Shown here in pieces: positions 35,163 through 44,637 of a stretch of 64,000 bases of DNA. The translations under genes were made by a program, and so were the position numbers. Location of the stretch: NCBI GenBank assembly GCA_000433035.1, contig FR890815.1:1-64000 (forward strand), given 5' to 3'. Origin of the DNA: Staphylococcus sp. CAG:324. GTDB lineage: Bacteria; Bacillota_I; Bacilli_A; ML615J-28; CAG-313. Below the pieces are notes generated by a model. That model was given only the letters and a program-made list of their open reading frames with translations, was not told the DNA's origin and did no database searches. Every line of letters begins with the position of its first letter. Position 1 is the stretch's first letter.

Positions 35163-38100
35163 ATGAAAAATAAAAATGAAAGAAAATATTATATTCAATC
35201 TAGAAATCTTCATTTAATGAATATTTTAGAAGAAGATTACTACGTTGAAATTGGTGTCATTGACATGAAAATATTCAATCGAATTCTAAATGATGAAAAA
35301 ATCGAATTGAGTGAATTCATTGATTTAGAACTTTTGAGTGATGGAATTGGTAAGATAACAGGTGATCCTATTGCCGATGTATATTATCAATTGAATTATT
35401 TGATTAATTTAAGATTAAAAAATTCCACTTGTAAATTTTTGTTGACAGCAGGGATTATGAAATATATCGACGATTTGAAGTGTGAAAAATATGCACCAGT
35501 AGTATTAATTCCCTTTGATTTTGACTATCAACATTTAGAAATTATTAAAAATGGTGATCCAGTAATGAATTCTAAGTTGATAAAATATGCTTTGAATGAT
35601 TTAAAAGAAACTTTAAACAATGAAGATAAGCGTTTTTTAGAAAACTATCAAAATCATAAAATTTCAACTGCCAAAGATATCGATGATATTTGTTTAGAAC
35701 TAGCAAGGATAATGAAAACAACAGTGGAACCTATGAGTTATTTAACGATTGCTTTTGTCGAATATCCTGATTTTATTTTAGATAAAGAGTATATGTCCAT
35801 TCAATCATCTATGAATGAAATGACTGAACAGATGATTTTAAATAAATACTATCAGAATATTAAAGGAGTTTTGCCAACCAATACGAATCAAAAATATGTT
35901 ATTTTAAAAGCAAGCGATGGAGAGAGATTTGCGGTAGACGGACGTCTAGGTAGTGGCAAAACGTATACTATTATTAATATCATTGCCGATCAAATTGCCA
36001 AAGGAAAAAAGATTCTCTACGTTAATCAAGATTTGGATAATATCTTTGATATTGAAAAAAATTTAACATATTTGGGATTAGGAAATTATACATATAACTT
36101 GACAAAAAACTTGCGGGATATTGAAAAACCAGAACTCATCTTTGATCAAGTTGATGCTAGTAATATTTCTTACAATATTGTCAATGAAATTTTCTTGTTA
36201 CCAAATGCATTGCAAAAAAGAATACATGGATTTAAAATTAACAATGTCTTTGAATATCTAGCCATAATGAAACAAAAATATCTAGATATTAGTCCTATTT
36301 TATTAGAAACTAAATTGGAATATCATGAAGCTGCATGCATTTATCATCAATTAGAAGAAATTGAAGACGCTTTAAAGGTAATTGATTTATATGCAAATAA
36401 TATATGGCATAGGCTTCAAACATCTCATAATAATATTATGGTTGAAGATATTATGAAAAGAACCGAAGAATTATTTCATATTCATCAAGAATTGTATTAT
36501 AAATTAAAAACTTTTATTGTAAAATATGATATTAAAATGCCCACTAGTGTTAGCGATTTATATAAATTGATTTTGCATATTTATAGTTTTGCTTCAATCA
36601 GACCTTTACCAAAGTGGAAAAAAGAAGAAGTTAGAAAAGTTGTACTCAAAGATTTAAGAGAAATCCAAGCTTTAGTAGATATGAATTATACTGTGAATAA
36701 ATATTATGAAGCACATATTATGAAAGGCTATAAGGCAGGAAGAATGAAAGAAATCTTTGATATCATTGTGGCTGATCATATGGTAATAGAAGAAGATTAC
36801 AAAACCCAAGATGCCATTTTTGTGAATCGTTTAATTACTTTTGATAATAAGTTAATTTTGCTTTCTAAAGAGATTGCCGATAATATTTTAAGAATGAATA
36901 ATGTTAGTTTAGAACTATCAAGAATTTTTAATTTTAGTGTTTTAAATGAACAAACTTATTTATTTTTTAATAGTTTAAGTAACTTTTTATCTACAATAAA
37001 GTTTAATAGTTTAATTTTTGAAACTTATCGAACACTTCCTGCTATTTTTACTAAACATGGTGAAGAAATTTTAAAAAATTATGAAATATATCAAACAGAA
37101 AAAAATTTTCTTCCTAAATATATAAACCAAATGGAATTTTTAACTAAAGATAGTATTGAATTTGCTTTTCAGCGGAAAAATGTGGAAAAAGCTTTTCATC
37201 TTTTTATTAATCGTAAAGCTGTTAAGAAGGATCACTTAGAATTAAAAGATATAATAGGTAGAATCAAAAGATATAATGATGCAATGCAGGCAATTGAGTT
37301 GAAACTAAATGAAGTCTTCAATGTGAAAGATTTTGATGAAGAATTTATCAACACTTTTATCCATTTTTATCAATATAGTGTTAGTCTCAACATTGTACAA
37401 AAAACATATTTTCAGATATTTTTAGAAAAACTATCAAAAGAAAAAAATCCTACGAATTATGTAAAGAAAGTGAATCATCTCTTAAAAGATTTTAAAGATG
37501 AAGGGTACCGAACTACAAGTATTTGTACAACACTTCGAAACTATCATATTCATATTATCGATGGTAATATTTTTGATAAAGTTGAAAAATTGAAAATTTG
37601 GAATGAATATCTAAAAGAAGTAGATGCTTTAAAAGATGAAATAAAAGTAATTTTTAATGGTATTGCTAGCGTAACTTATGATGATATGGTAAGTTTGATA
37701 AAAATTGATAATCAATATCAAAATTTATTGACAACTTTAAATCAGAATGCGGAACGTTATAAAGAAAATTTAGGTAAATATTATAAAGGATTAGATACGA
37801 TTATCAATGAAATTGGTAGAACAATTGAGCACTATGATGAATTTATCAAAATGCTTAATCATAAAACAATTTTAGATGATATTTTCAAAGAAGAGCAATT
37901 CAATTCTTTATTAGATGATACTAAAGTGTTAGATGCACTTTATTCAAAATGGAATAGTAGTTTTAGACAGTTTGCGGTATGTTTCAAAGGAAGTCAACCA
38001 GAATTGCTTACGAATAGTTTTGAAACGAATTATAAATTATTTAAACAATTTATGGATAAGACCTCTCAAATTCAACCAATTTTAAAAATCAATGAAATAA

Positions 38101-39440
38101 CAGAAGAATTTTTAAAATATGGTTTGAAAAATTTATCAGAAGGAATTAGAAGTTGCAAATATGGAAAAAACATTTCAAAACAATTTATATATTCTGTTTT
38201 AGTTGAAAATTACAAAGAAGCGATTTCCAATTATCCTGTTTTGAATCAACCTTATCTAGAACTAGAGAAAATTAGTCAATATCAAACATTTGAAGCCGCA
38301 TATTGTCAAAACAATATTAAAGAACTCATTAAAAATAGCAATGAGTTTAGAAAAAATAATGGATATTACCATAATATTGAATTCAATAATTATAATAAAT
38401 TAATTCAAATGATGACCAAAACCGTTCAAGTTTTCTTTAGTGATTTGGATATTTTTAATGGTGATTTAGATTTAGATCCTTTTGATTTGGTTATTATTGA
38501 TGATGTTCATTTATCAACTTCTAATAAATATGGTCGTTTATCAGAATGTCGACAAGTGATTGTTTTTGGTGACCGTCTTTTTCAAACATCCGTTTCTAAT
38601 GCTTTAATGAAAAGACTTGGTGATATGTGCACAATATCTTACTATCGAAGATATGTTTTGGCTAATTCTAAATTTAATAATAATTGGGATTATACAAATC
38701 AATATATATATTCATATGATAATCGGTATAATATTGTAATGAGTGATACATTTGATGATTTTATCAAAGATATTTTTAATCGATTTAAAGCACATCCCAA
38801 ACACATTATGAACATTATTGTAGCCAAAGAACAAACAAGAAGAAAGGTGTATACGTCGGTTGTCAATATCTTAATGGGTAGTTTTTCTCCAGAAGAAATC
38901 ATCAATATCTTATGTTATAATATTAGAATTTTAAATGCTTTGACTGAAGGAAATCGCTATGTGAATGATGTTTTTATGTATTATGATGATTTTAAAGATT
39001 TAGAAAATTCAGTAAAAGAATTGATTTTTAAAAATTTTATCACTGCTCATAATAGTGTAGTTTTATATTTTATGAAAAATAGAATTGAAGCTGAAAATTA
39101 TAATACGAAATTATCCATTCAGCGTTCAATTGGCAGAAGTATAAATAATTATGAAAAGAATAATGGCATTATTGAAATTGTAAAGAATGCAATTTTAAAA
39201 AGGGGAATAAAGGTTGAATATAGTTTTGGTGGATTTGATTTAGTTATTAGGAAAAAAAGTCCTCTTGGAATCATCATTATGGGTAAAGAAAATGAAAATA
39301 TGAATACTTTTATTGATGATTATCAATATTATCATAATGAATATGAAAAACGGGGTTGGCAAGTAAAAGTGATTTATACGCTCGATTTATTTCTTTCATT
39401 TGATAAAGTAATTCATGATATTGTGAAGGAAGATGAATAA
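35163..39440 (+). CDS. Divergent SF1 helicase-like protein with DUF4011/DUF3320-type layout
   Basis: A 1425-residue cytoplasmic protein. Residues 1-240 resemble the N-terminal part of DUF4011-type helicases only weakly. A Walker A motif (DGRLGSGKTYTIINI) is at about 259-273, followed by KILYVNQDLDNIFDIEKNLTYLGLG as in SF1 motif Ia. A long helical insertion (about 330-1050) separates it from motif II FDLVIIDDVH (about 1107-1116) and motif III-like RQVIVFGDRLFQTS. The last 100 residues (NAILKRGIKVEYSFGGFDLVIRK ... GWQVKVIYTLDLFLS) match the Vsr-like nuclease end of such helicases, but the usual acidic core (GIECDG) reads GIIIMGKE. It starts an operon with an ankyrin protein and cdaA. The role is unknown; DNA repair or defence is possible. 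Confidence 0.65.
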   Translation: MKNKNERKYYIQSRNLHLMNILEEDYYVEIGVIDMKIFNRILNDEKIELSEFIDLELLSDGIGKITGDPIADVYYQLNYLINLRLKNSTCKFLLTAGIMKYIDDLKCEKYAPVVLIPFDFDYQHLEIIKNGDPVMNSKLIKYALNDLKETLNNEDKRFLENYQNHKISTAKDIDDICLELARIMKTTVEPMSYLTIAFVEYPDFILDKEYMSIQSSMNEMTEQMILNKYYQNIKGVLPTNTNQKYVILKASDGERFAVDGRLGSGKTYTIINIIADQIAKGKKILYVNQDLDNIFDIEKNLTYLGLGNYTYNLTKNLRDIEKPELIFDQVDASNISYNIVNEIFLLPNALQKRIHGFKINNVFEYLAIMKQKYLDISPILLETKLEYHEAACIYHQLEEIEDALKVIDLYANNIWHRLQTSHNNIMVEDIMKRTEELFHIHQELYYKLKTFIVKYDIKMPTSVSDLYKLILHIYSFASIRPLPKWKKEEVRKVVLKDLREIQALVDMNYTVNKYYEAHIMKGYKAGRMKEIFDIIVADHMVIEEDYKTQDAIFVNRLITFDNKLILLSKEIADNILRMNNVSLELSRIFNFSVLNEQTYLFFNSLSNFLSTIKFNSLIFETYRTLPAIFTKHGEEILKNYEIYQTEKNFLPKYINQMEFLTKDSIEFAFQRKNVEKAFHLFINRKAVKKDHLELKDIIGRIKRYNDAMQAIELKLNEVFNVKDFDEEFINTFIHFYQYSVSLNIVQKTYFQIFLEKLSKEKNPTNYVKKVNHLLKDFKDEGYRTTSICTTLRNYHIHIIDGNIFDKVEKLKIWNEYLKEVDALKDEIKVIFNGIASVTYDDMVSLIKIDNQYQNLLTTLNQNAERYKENLGKYYKGLDTIINEIGRTIEHYDEFIKMLNHKTILDDIFKEEQFNSLLDDTKVLDALYSKWNSSFRQFAVCFKGSQPELLTNSFETNYKLFKQFMDKTSQIQPILKINEITEEFLKYGLKNLSEGIRSCKYGKNISKQFIYSVLVENYKEAISNYPVLNQPYLELEKISQYQTFEAAYCQNNIKELIKNSNEFRKNNGYYHNIEFNNYNKLIQMMTKTVQVFFSDLDIFNGDLDLDPFDLVIIDDVHLSTSNKYGRLSECRQVIVFGDRLFQTSVSNALMKRLGDMCTISYYRRYVLANSKFNNNWDYTNQYIYSYDNRYNIVMSDTFDDFIKDIFNRFKAHPKHIMNIIVAKEQTRRKVYTSVVNILMGSFSPEEIINILCYNIRILNALTEGNRYVNDVFMYYDDFKDLENSVKELIFKNFITAHNSVVLYFMKNRIEAENYNTKLSIQRSIGRSINNYEKNNGIIEIVKNAILKRGIKVEYSFGGFDLVIRKKSPLGIIIMGKENENMNTFIDDYQYYHNEYEKRGWQVKVIYTLDLFLSFDKVIHDIVKEDE

Positions 39441-39980
39441 ATGAAGGCAAAAGCAAATAAAAAGGAATTATCCATTATTATTAATGAAATGAAGAAACCT
39501 TCACCTAAAATAACCTATATCAAAAAAATATTAAAGCAATATCGAATAGCTGACATCAATTTGAATAGTAAATATTATCATGGTAAAACCTTACTTCATT
39601 ATGCTATCGAATATAATTTGAATTGTTTAATTCAACCTTTTATTCAAAGTGGTTGTAATCCCAACATTTGTGATGACAATTATCTTTCTCCGCTTCATCT
39701 TGCGGTAATCAAGAAAAATGCCAAAGCCATTAAAATTCTTATCAAAAATGGAGCCGATATTAACATAACTGGAGAATTTGAACAAACGCCACTCCATCTA
39801 GCAACTACTTATGGAAATTTGAAATTTATGAAATTGTTAATTCATAACAATGCTGATATTATGCAAGTTGATGAGAAAAATTTATCAGTTTTAGATTACG
39901 CAAATGATGAAAAAGATTTAAAAATTATTGATTATTTGAATAAAAAAAGAAATACTCAAAAAGGAGAAGAGAAATGTTAG
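39441..39980 (+). CDS. Ankyrin-repeat protein
   Basis: A 179-residue protein with three to four ankyrin repeats between about residues 45 and 160 (KTLLHYAIEYNLNCLIQPFIQSGCNPN, SPLHLAVIKKNAKAIKILIKNGADIN, TPLHLATTYGNLKFMKLLIHNNADI). There is no signal peptide or membrane segment, so it should be a cytoplasmic protein-binding module. It starts directly after the helicase-like gene and overlaps cdaA by 7 bases, placing it physically between the two. The partner is unknown. Confidence 0.88.
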   Translation: MKAKANKKELSIIINEMKKPSPKITYIKKILKQYRIADINLNSKYYHGKTLLHYAIEYNLNCLIQPFIQSGCNPNICDDNYLSPLHLAVIKKNAKAIKILIKNGADINITGEFEQTPLHLATTYGNLKFMKLLIHNNADIMQVDEKNLSVLDYANDEKDLKIIDYLNKKRNTQKGEEKC

Positions 39981-40759
39981 ATTTACTTAAAGAACATATA
40001 GCATCTTTAAATTATGGATGGGTCAGTTTTGTTTTTGAAGTTTTAATTGTTATTTTTGCAATCATTGCAATTAGTATTATTTTGGTAAGACATGTTCGTT
40101 CAAAACATATTTTCATATCCTATCTTGTTACTCTTATATTACTATTGATTAGTATAATTGTAGGTACAACCATAGGTATTTATATTACTTTAATTGCTTT
40201 TATTTTATTGAGTTTTATGACAATTTTATATTACTTACCAGAATATAAAAAGTTATTTTCTAAAAAAATCGTAAGAAAACCATCAAAAGAGTTTTTATCA
40301 GATCAAGAAGTAAAAGAAGAACTAATTGAAACGTTAATTAAAGCAGCAGAACACCTCGCTAATAGAAAAATTGGTGCGATTATTACAATTGAAAAAGAAC
40401 ATACGTTAAACACTTTAGTTGAAGGATCAGTAAAACTTGATGCTTTGGTTACTTTTGAATTATTGGAAACCATTTTTCATCCAAACACCGCTTTACATGA
40501 TGGGGCTGTCATTATTAGAGGAAACAGAATAAAATGTGCTAGTGCCTTTTATCAACCTAGTCAGAAGAAAGATATTCCTCAACATTATGGCTCAAGACAT
40601 CGTGCTGCTATTGGCATTAGTGAACAAAGTGATGCATTTACTATTGTTGTATCTGAAGAAACTGGTCATATTGCTACTACCATTGGGGGGACTATTACAG
40701 GAAATGTTTCATTAGAAAGTCTTAAAACCTCACTAGATCAACAATTAATTGTTAGATAG
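39974..40759 (+). CDS. cdaA: Diadenylate cyclase CdaA
   Basis: A 261-residue membrane enzyme that makes cyclic di-AMP from two ATP. Three helices lie within the first 90 residues. The DAC domain (about 115-255) carries the DGA motif in ALHDGAVIIRG and RHR in YGSRHRAAIG, the active-site pair. In most Bacillota it is followed by cdaR (ybbR) and glmM; here neither appears. Instead an ankyrin protein precedes it and a membrane PAS-like protein follows. c-di-AMP controls potassium, osmotic and wall homeostasis. Confidence 0.93.
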   Translation: MLDLLKEHIASLNYGWVSFVFEVLIVIFAIIAISIILVRHVRSKHIFISYLVTLILLLISIIVGTTIGIYITLIAFILLSFMTILYYLPEYKKLFSKKIVRKPSKEFLSDQEVKEELIETLIKAAEHLANRKIGAIITIEKEHTLNTLVEGSVKLDALVTFELLETIFHPNTALHDGAVIIRGNRIKCASAFYQPSQKKDIPQHYGSRHRAAIGISEQSDAFTIVVSEETGHIATTIGGTITGNVSLESLKTSLDQQLIVR

Positions 40760-40774
40760 AAAGGAAGGATATTT

Positions 40775-41995
40775 ATGAATATGCTAGCAATTTTTACTAA
40801 TTTTAGTTCAGGACAAATTGTAGCAATTATTTTGTTAACGGCTTTTATTTTAACAGTTTGGTTAGTAAAGTTTTTTTGCCTTAGTAGGATAAACATAATT
40901 GATTTATCAATTACAATTGTGCTTTTCCTTCTTTGTTTGTTTGTTGATTTGAATGAAATTTTAATTATCATTTGTATTATAGTGAATAGTCTTGATTTGG
41001 TTTATGCTTTATTAGATTTGGCATTGTATGTGTATATGAAAAATGAAATTAGTCAAAAAACAATTGACTATATTAAAAATACGGAATATGATTTTTTTAT
41101 TCAAATGGATAAAAAAGAAAATATTCTAGATTGTAGCAATTCATTATTAAAACTAACTAAACTGTCTAAAAAAGAAGTTTTAAATATGAAAGGTTGGAAA
41201 TTTATTTTTGATAGTTTTGATATTAAAACACTGAATAAGGAAGAATTTTCTTTAAACTATGTAGCACAATTTTTAGCCGAATTTAAAGAATGCAATAGTA
41301 AACATAAAAAATATAAGTTTCAAATGGAAGCTGAACTACAAAATCCTAATAATCTTGATGAAATTAGTATCATTAAATATGATGCAATTATTCAACCTGT
41401 TTTTTGTGGTAAAATGTTGGTGGCAAGAAATATCTTTTTCTATCAAGATAAAGTAGCAGTAATTGAAAAATTAAAAGGAATTGTTAGATCGGCTTGTACA
41501 GATTTAGAAGATGCTTATCTACAACTTGATGTAATGATGGGTTTATCAGAAGGAATTGTCATGTATTATGATTTTCAAAATAAGGTATATGTTGCAACCG
41601 AATGTATGAGACTATATACAAAAACAACAAAAAAAGAATATACTTTTGAAGAACTATTTTCTCATATTCATCCAGATGATGTACACGCATACATTGAACA
41701 AGCGGAAACTGTGAATAGTATGTCAATTACTAAAATAAAATATCGCATGCAAATTGGCGATATTTATTATCAAGTTGAAGAAGATTCTATTTATATGCGA
41801 AAAGATTATGGTCTCATTTCTATTATTAGAATTGCGGAAAAAAGTGTCACGCAAAGTATGCCTCAAAATGCTAAAATTCAAAATGATTTAGAAATTTTGA
41901 ACAATCTAGCAAAGAAAGACATTACTACGACGATTGATAAAACCGATGATATTTTAAATATTGTCTTAGGAGAGAAAAAAGATGAAGAAGATTAA
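40775..41995 (+). CDS. Membrane protein with PAS-like sensory domains
   Basis: A 406-residue protein with three membrane helices in residues 12-88, followed by two PAS-like domains: about 100-235 (IKNTEYDFFIQMDKKENILDCSNSLLKLTKLSKKEVL) and 255-375 (LSEGIVMYYDFQNKVYVATECM, FSHIHPDDVHAYIEQAE, the typical PAS/PAC phrase). No kinase, GGDEF or other output domain is attached, so it should act by contact with another protein. It has AAGGAAGGA and stands 15 bases behind cdaA, where CdaR is usual. A role in controlling CdaA is inferred. It overlaps ispDF by 14 bases. Confidence 0.75.
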   Translation: MNMLAIFTNFSSGQIVAIILLTAFILTVWLVKFFCLSRINIIDLSITIVLFLLCLFVDLNEILIIICIIVNSLDLVYALLDLALYVYMKNEISQKTIDYIKNTEYDFFIQMDKKENILDCSNSLLKLTKLSKKEVLNMKGWKFIFDSFDIKTLNKEEFSLNYVAQFLAEFKECNSKHKKYKFQMEAELQNPNNLDEISIIKYDAIIQPVFCGKMLVARNIFFYQDKVAVIEKLKGIVRSACTDLEDAYLQLDVMMGLSEGIVMYYDFQNKVYVATECMRLYTKTTKKEYTFEELFSHIHPDDVHAYIEQAETVNSMSITKIKYRMQIGDIYYQVEEDSIYMRKDYGLISIIRIAEKSVTQSMPQNAKIQNDLEILNNLAKKDITTTIDKTDDILNIVLGEKKDEED

Positions 41996-43121
41996 GGCTA
42001 TTTTGTTAATGGCAGGTGCGTCAACTAGATTTCATAGTAATCGTAATAAAACAATCTATCAAATCAATCAAAAGCCATTATATTTATATAGCCTAGATTT
42101 ATTTTATCAACATCCTAAAATTGCGGCAATTACAGTAGTATGCCATCAAACTATTATAGATGAAGTTTATGAAACAATCAAACAAAATTACGATTTAACA
42201 AAAATTACTTTAGTTGAAGGAGGAAAAACGAGATTAGAAAGCGTTCAAAAAGCTTTAAACAATATGGTGAGCGATGTTGTTCTCATTCATGATGCTGCAA
42301 GACCGCTCATCACCAAAGTGGATATTGACAATCTAATTGAACAAAGTAGCTTTTTTTCCTGCGGAAGTTTATATCATCCTATTTATGATACGGTTAAACA
42401 AACAACAAGTAAGGTGAAAACACTTGATCGAAATGAGTTAAAGGCTGTTTCAACGCCGCAATTTTTTACTCAACCATTATATGAAACTATCTTAAAAGCA
42501 AGTGATAATTGTAAAAATATAACAGATGAATTGCAATTATTTGAAACTAATTTTGATATTGCTTTTGTTGAAGAATCCAGAAAAAATTTAAAAGTTACCA
42601 CTTTAGAGGATTTGGAGTATGTCAATTATATCTTGACTAAAAATAATATATATAAAATTGGGCATTCTTTTGATTTTCATCCATTTGCTAAGGATCGTCT
42701 TTTATATCTTGGAGGTATTTCCTTTGATGTGGGTTTTGGTTTAATGGGGCATAGTGATGCTGATGTTGTATATCATGTTGTAGCTGAAAGTATGATGGGA
42801 GCTTTAGAAATGGGAGATTTAGGAACTCTTTTTCCAGATACGGATAGGCAATATTTAAACAAAGACTCTTGTTATTTTGTAAAAGAAGTTGTTAAAAAAT
42901 TAAATCAAGAAAATTTTGTTATTGAAAATATAGATATTATGATTTATTTAGAAAAACCTAATCTTAAAGAGTATAAATCTATCATGGCTAAAAATATCAA
43001 AAAGTTAACGAATTGTAATTATATTAATGTGAAGGCAACTACTCTAGAGAAAAAAGGTTTAATTGGAACTGGAGAAGGAATTGCAAGTGAAGCGGTTGTC
43101 TTAATTAAAAAAGTAATTTAA
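41982..43121 (+). CDS. ispDF: Bifunctional IspD-IspF of the MEP isoprenoid pathway
   Basis: A 379-residue fusion. Residues 1-218 are IspD (cytidylyltransferase): LMAGASTRFHSNRNK, LVEGGKTRLESVQKAL, VLIHDAARPLI and the TDELQLFE end. Residues 223-379 are IspF (cyclodiphosphate synthase): KIGHSFDFHPF with metal ligands Asp and His, LMGHSDADVVYHVVAESMMGA, LFPDTD and KATTLEKKGLIGTGEGIASEAVVLI. Both active sites look complete. Such fusions are best known in alpha- and epsilonproteobacteria; in Bacillota the two genes are usually separate. It makes precursors for undecaprenyl phosphate and other isoprenoids. Confidence 0.93.
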   Translation: MKKIKAILLMAGASTRFHSNRNKTIYQINQKPLYLYSLDLFYQHPKIAAITVVCHQTIIDEVYETIKQNYDLTKITLVEGGKTRLESVQKALNNMVSDVVLIHDAARPLITKVDIDNLIEQSSFFSCGSLYHPIYDTVKQTTSKVKTLDRNELKAVSTPQFFTQPLYETILKASDNCKNITDELQLFETNFDIAFVEESRKNLKVTTLEDLEYVNYILTKNNIYKIGHSFDFHPFAKDRLLYLGGISFDVGFGLMGHSDADVVYHVVAESMMGALEMGDLGTLFPDTDRQYLNKDSCYFVKEVVKKLNQENFVIENIDIMIYLEKPNLKEYKSIMAKNIKKLTNCNYINVKATTLEKKGLIGTGEGIASEAVVLIKKVI

Positions 43122-43171
43122 AATTACTAAAAATAGTATTTGAATAATATAATAAAATAGAAGGTGTGTAT

Positions 43172-43807
43172 ATGAAAAAATTCTTACTTCTATTTTTTAT
43201 TTTTTTAATTCCTATTTTATTATTGACCATGATTGATAATTATTTTAGTAAAAAATCTGATTTGTATATTGAAAAAGAAGTAACGACGATTATTTCGGAT
43301 ATTTTAGCAGAATCAATTGAAAAAAATAATGTTTTAAATGATACAGATAATATTTTAAATTATAAGTATAATACAGATGGGAAAATCAGTAGTATCTATA
43401 TAGATAGTACCAAAACAAGTAAAATAATTTCTTCTATGAATTTAACATTGTCAAAATTGTTGAGGGATGGTACAATTGAAGAATCAGTCAAAGATATCAA
43501 TATGCCGCTTGGTATGCTTGTATCCAGAGCATTGTTTACCACTTTAGGTCCTGATATCAAAATAGAAGTGTTGCCGGTTTCTTCATATCAGACGGATATA
43601 TATACAAATCTTGTTGATTATGGTATTAATAATTCTTTATTTGAATTGTATCTGAAAGTAAATATTAAGGTTGAAACAATTATTCCTTTAAAAACATCTC
43701 AAATTGATTATCATACAAATTTGTTACTTTCATCCATTGTTATTCAAGGAGAAGTTCCATATTACTACTATATGGGAGAAGGAGCCATCCAATCGTTACC
43801 ACTTTAA
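43172..43807 (+). CDS. yunB: Sporulation protein YunB
   Basis: A 211-residue protein with an N-terminal membrane helix (about 3-22). It shows the YunB phrases INMPLGMLVSRALFTTLGPDIKIEVLPVSSYQTDIYTNLVDYGINNSLFELYLKV and SSIVIQGEVPYYYY. In Bacillus it is a sigma-E dependent mother-cell protein required for normal spore formation. The ATG at 43172 has AAGGTG upstream. It forms a single-gene unit or the last gene behind ispDF, ending at a terminator. Confidence 0.87.
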   Translation: MKKFLLLFFIFLIPILLLTMIDNYFSKKSDLYIEKEVTTIISDILAESIEKNNVLNDTDNILNYKYNTDGKISSIYIDSTKTSKIISSMNLTLSKLLRDGTIEESVKDINMPLGMLVSRALFTTLGPDIKIEVLPVSSYQTDIYTNLVDYGINNSLFELYLKVNIKVETIIPLKTSQIDYHTNLLLSSIVIQGEVPYYYYMGEGAIQSLPL

Positions 43808-43814
43808 AATAAAG

Positions 43815-43852
43815 AAAAATACAATATCAATGAAAAATGATATTGTATTTTT
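43815..43852 (+). terminator. Intrinsic terminator after yunB
   Basis: A perfect 15-bp stem (43815-43829 with 43838-43852) with an 8-base loop and T tract. Confidence 0.9.
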
Positions 43853-43899
43853 TTAATTTTTAAGATATTCACATGATTGATTATATTTAATCATAGTAT

Positions 43900-44277
43900 T
43901 TATGCAACCTCAGCTTCTCCTTCTGGAGTTTTTTCTTTAAAAATAGTATAACCAAGAAGAATCGTTCCGACTAAAATAAAAACACTTCCTGTTAATCTTA
44001 TTTTTTCTAGCGTATTGTCGTAGTTTACTTTTTGTTTGCTTTCAATATAAAACTCATAATTTCTTTTAACAAAATATATATATAATAAGATGGAAATGAC
44101 TATAATCAAGCGATATATTTTTAGGGCATTAGAAATTTGTGAAATATCGCCGATAAGAATTGCGTTTTCAATAATTGCATTTGCTCTAATATTTAAAAGA
44201 TTTAGTATAATAAAAATAATAGATAAATTGTCTTCAAATTTGAGTCTTGTATAAGTTTGGGTTGATTGATTATTCAT
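43900..44277 (-). CDS. Hypothetical membrane protein
   Basis: A 125-residue protein with three likely membrane helices (about 17-33, 55-72 and 95-113) and an acidic C-terminal tail (KTPEGEAEVA). I do not recognise a family. The two longer outer helices are separated by a charged loop (KRNYEFYIESKQKVNYDNTLEKI). The ribosome site is poor. It is a lone minus-strand gene between yunB and nfu. Confidence 0.65.
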   Translation of the reverse strand: MNNQSTQTYTRLKFEDNLSIIFIILNLLNIRANAIIENAILIGDISQISNALKIYRLIIVISILLYIYFVKRNYEFYIESKQKVNYDNTLEKIRLTGSVFILVGTILLGYTIFKEKTPEGEAEVA

Positions 44278-44388
44278 ATTAATATATATGAAAAAGATAC
44301 TTTAATTATACAAAAGTAAAATGAAAAACAAATTTTAACCTAAAATAAATAAAATGGTGTATAATAATAAAGAAAAAGGTGAATGTAA

Positions 44389-44637
44389 ATGAATAACGAT
44401 AAAACAATTAAATTAATAAAACAAACAATTAAAAAATTAAGACCCTATCTGAATGCCGATGGTGGTGATTTAGATTTTGTTAAATTTGAAGATGGTATTG
44501 TTTATGTTAGACTTCTTGGAGCTTGTATTGGCTGTTCATCAAGTGATGATACAATCACCAATAGCGTTGAGGCATTGTTATTAGAAGAAGTGCCAGGCGT
44601 CATTGGTGTAGAAGTAGTAGAAGAGGAAAGCATATGA
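44389..44637 (+). CDS. NifU-like iron-sulfur scaffold protein
   Basis: An 82-residue NifU C-terminal-type domain (RPYLNADGGDLDFVKFEDGIVYVRLLGACIGCSSSDDTI) with the CxxC pair that binds an Fe-S cluster. It delivers clusters to apoproteins. AAGGTGA precedes the start. It overlaps the S1-domain gene by 4 bases (ATGA) and opens a tightly packed eight-gene operon ending with tsaD. Confidence 0.92.
   Translation: MNNDKTIKLIKQTIKKLRPYLNADGGDLDFVKFEDGIVYVRLLGACIGCSSSDDTITNSVEALLLEEVPGVIGVEVVEEESI

Noticed and set aside
40760..41995. The gene after cdaA as cdaR (ybbR).
   Set aside because: YbbR proteins have one N-terminal helix and external repeats. This protein has three helices and PAS-like phrases such as HIHPDDVHAYIEQAE, so it is a different family.
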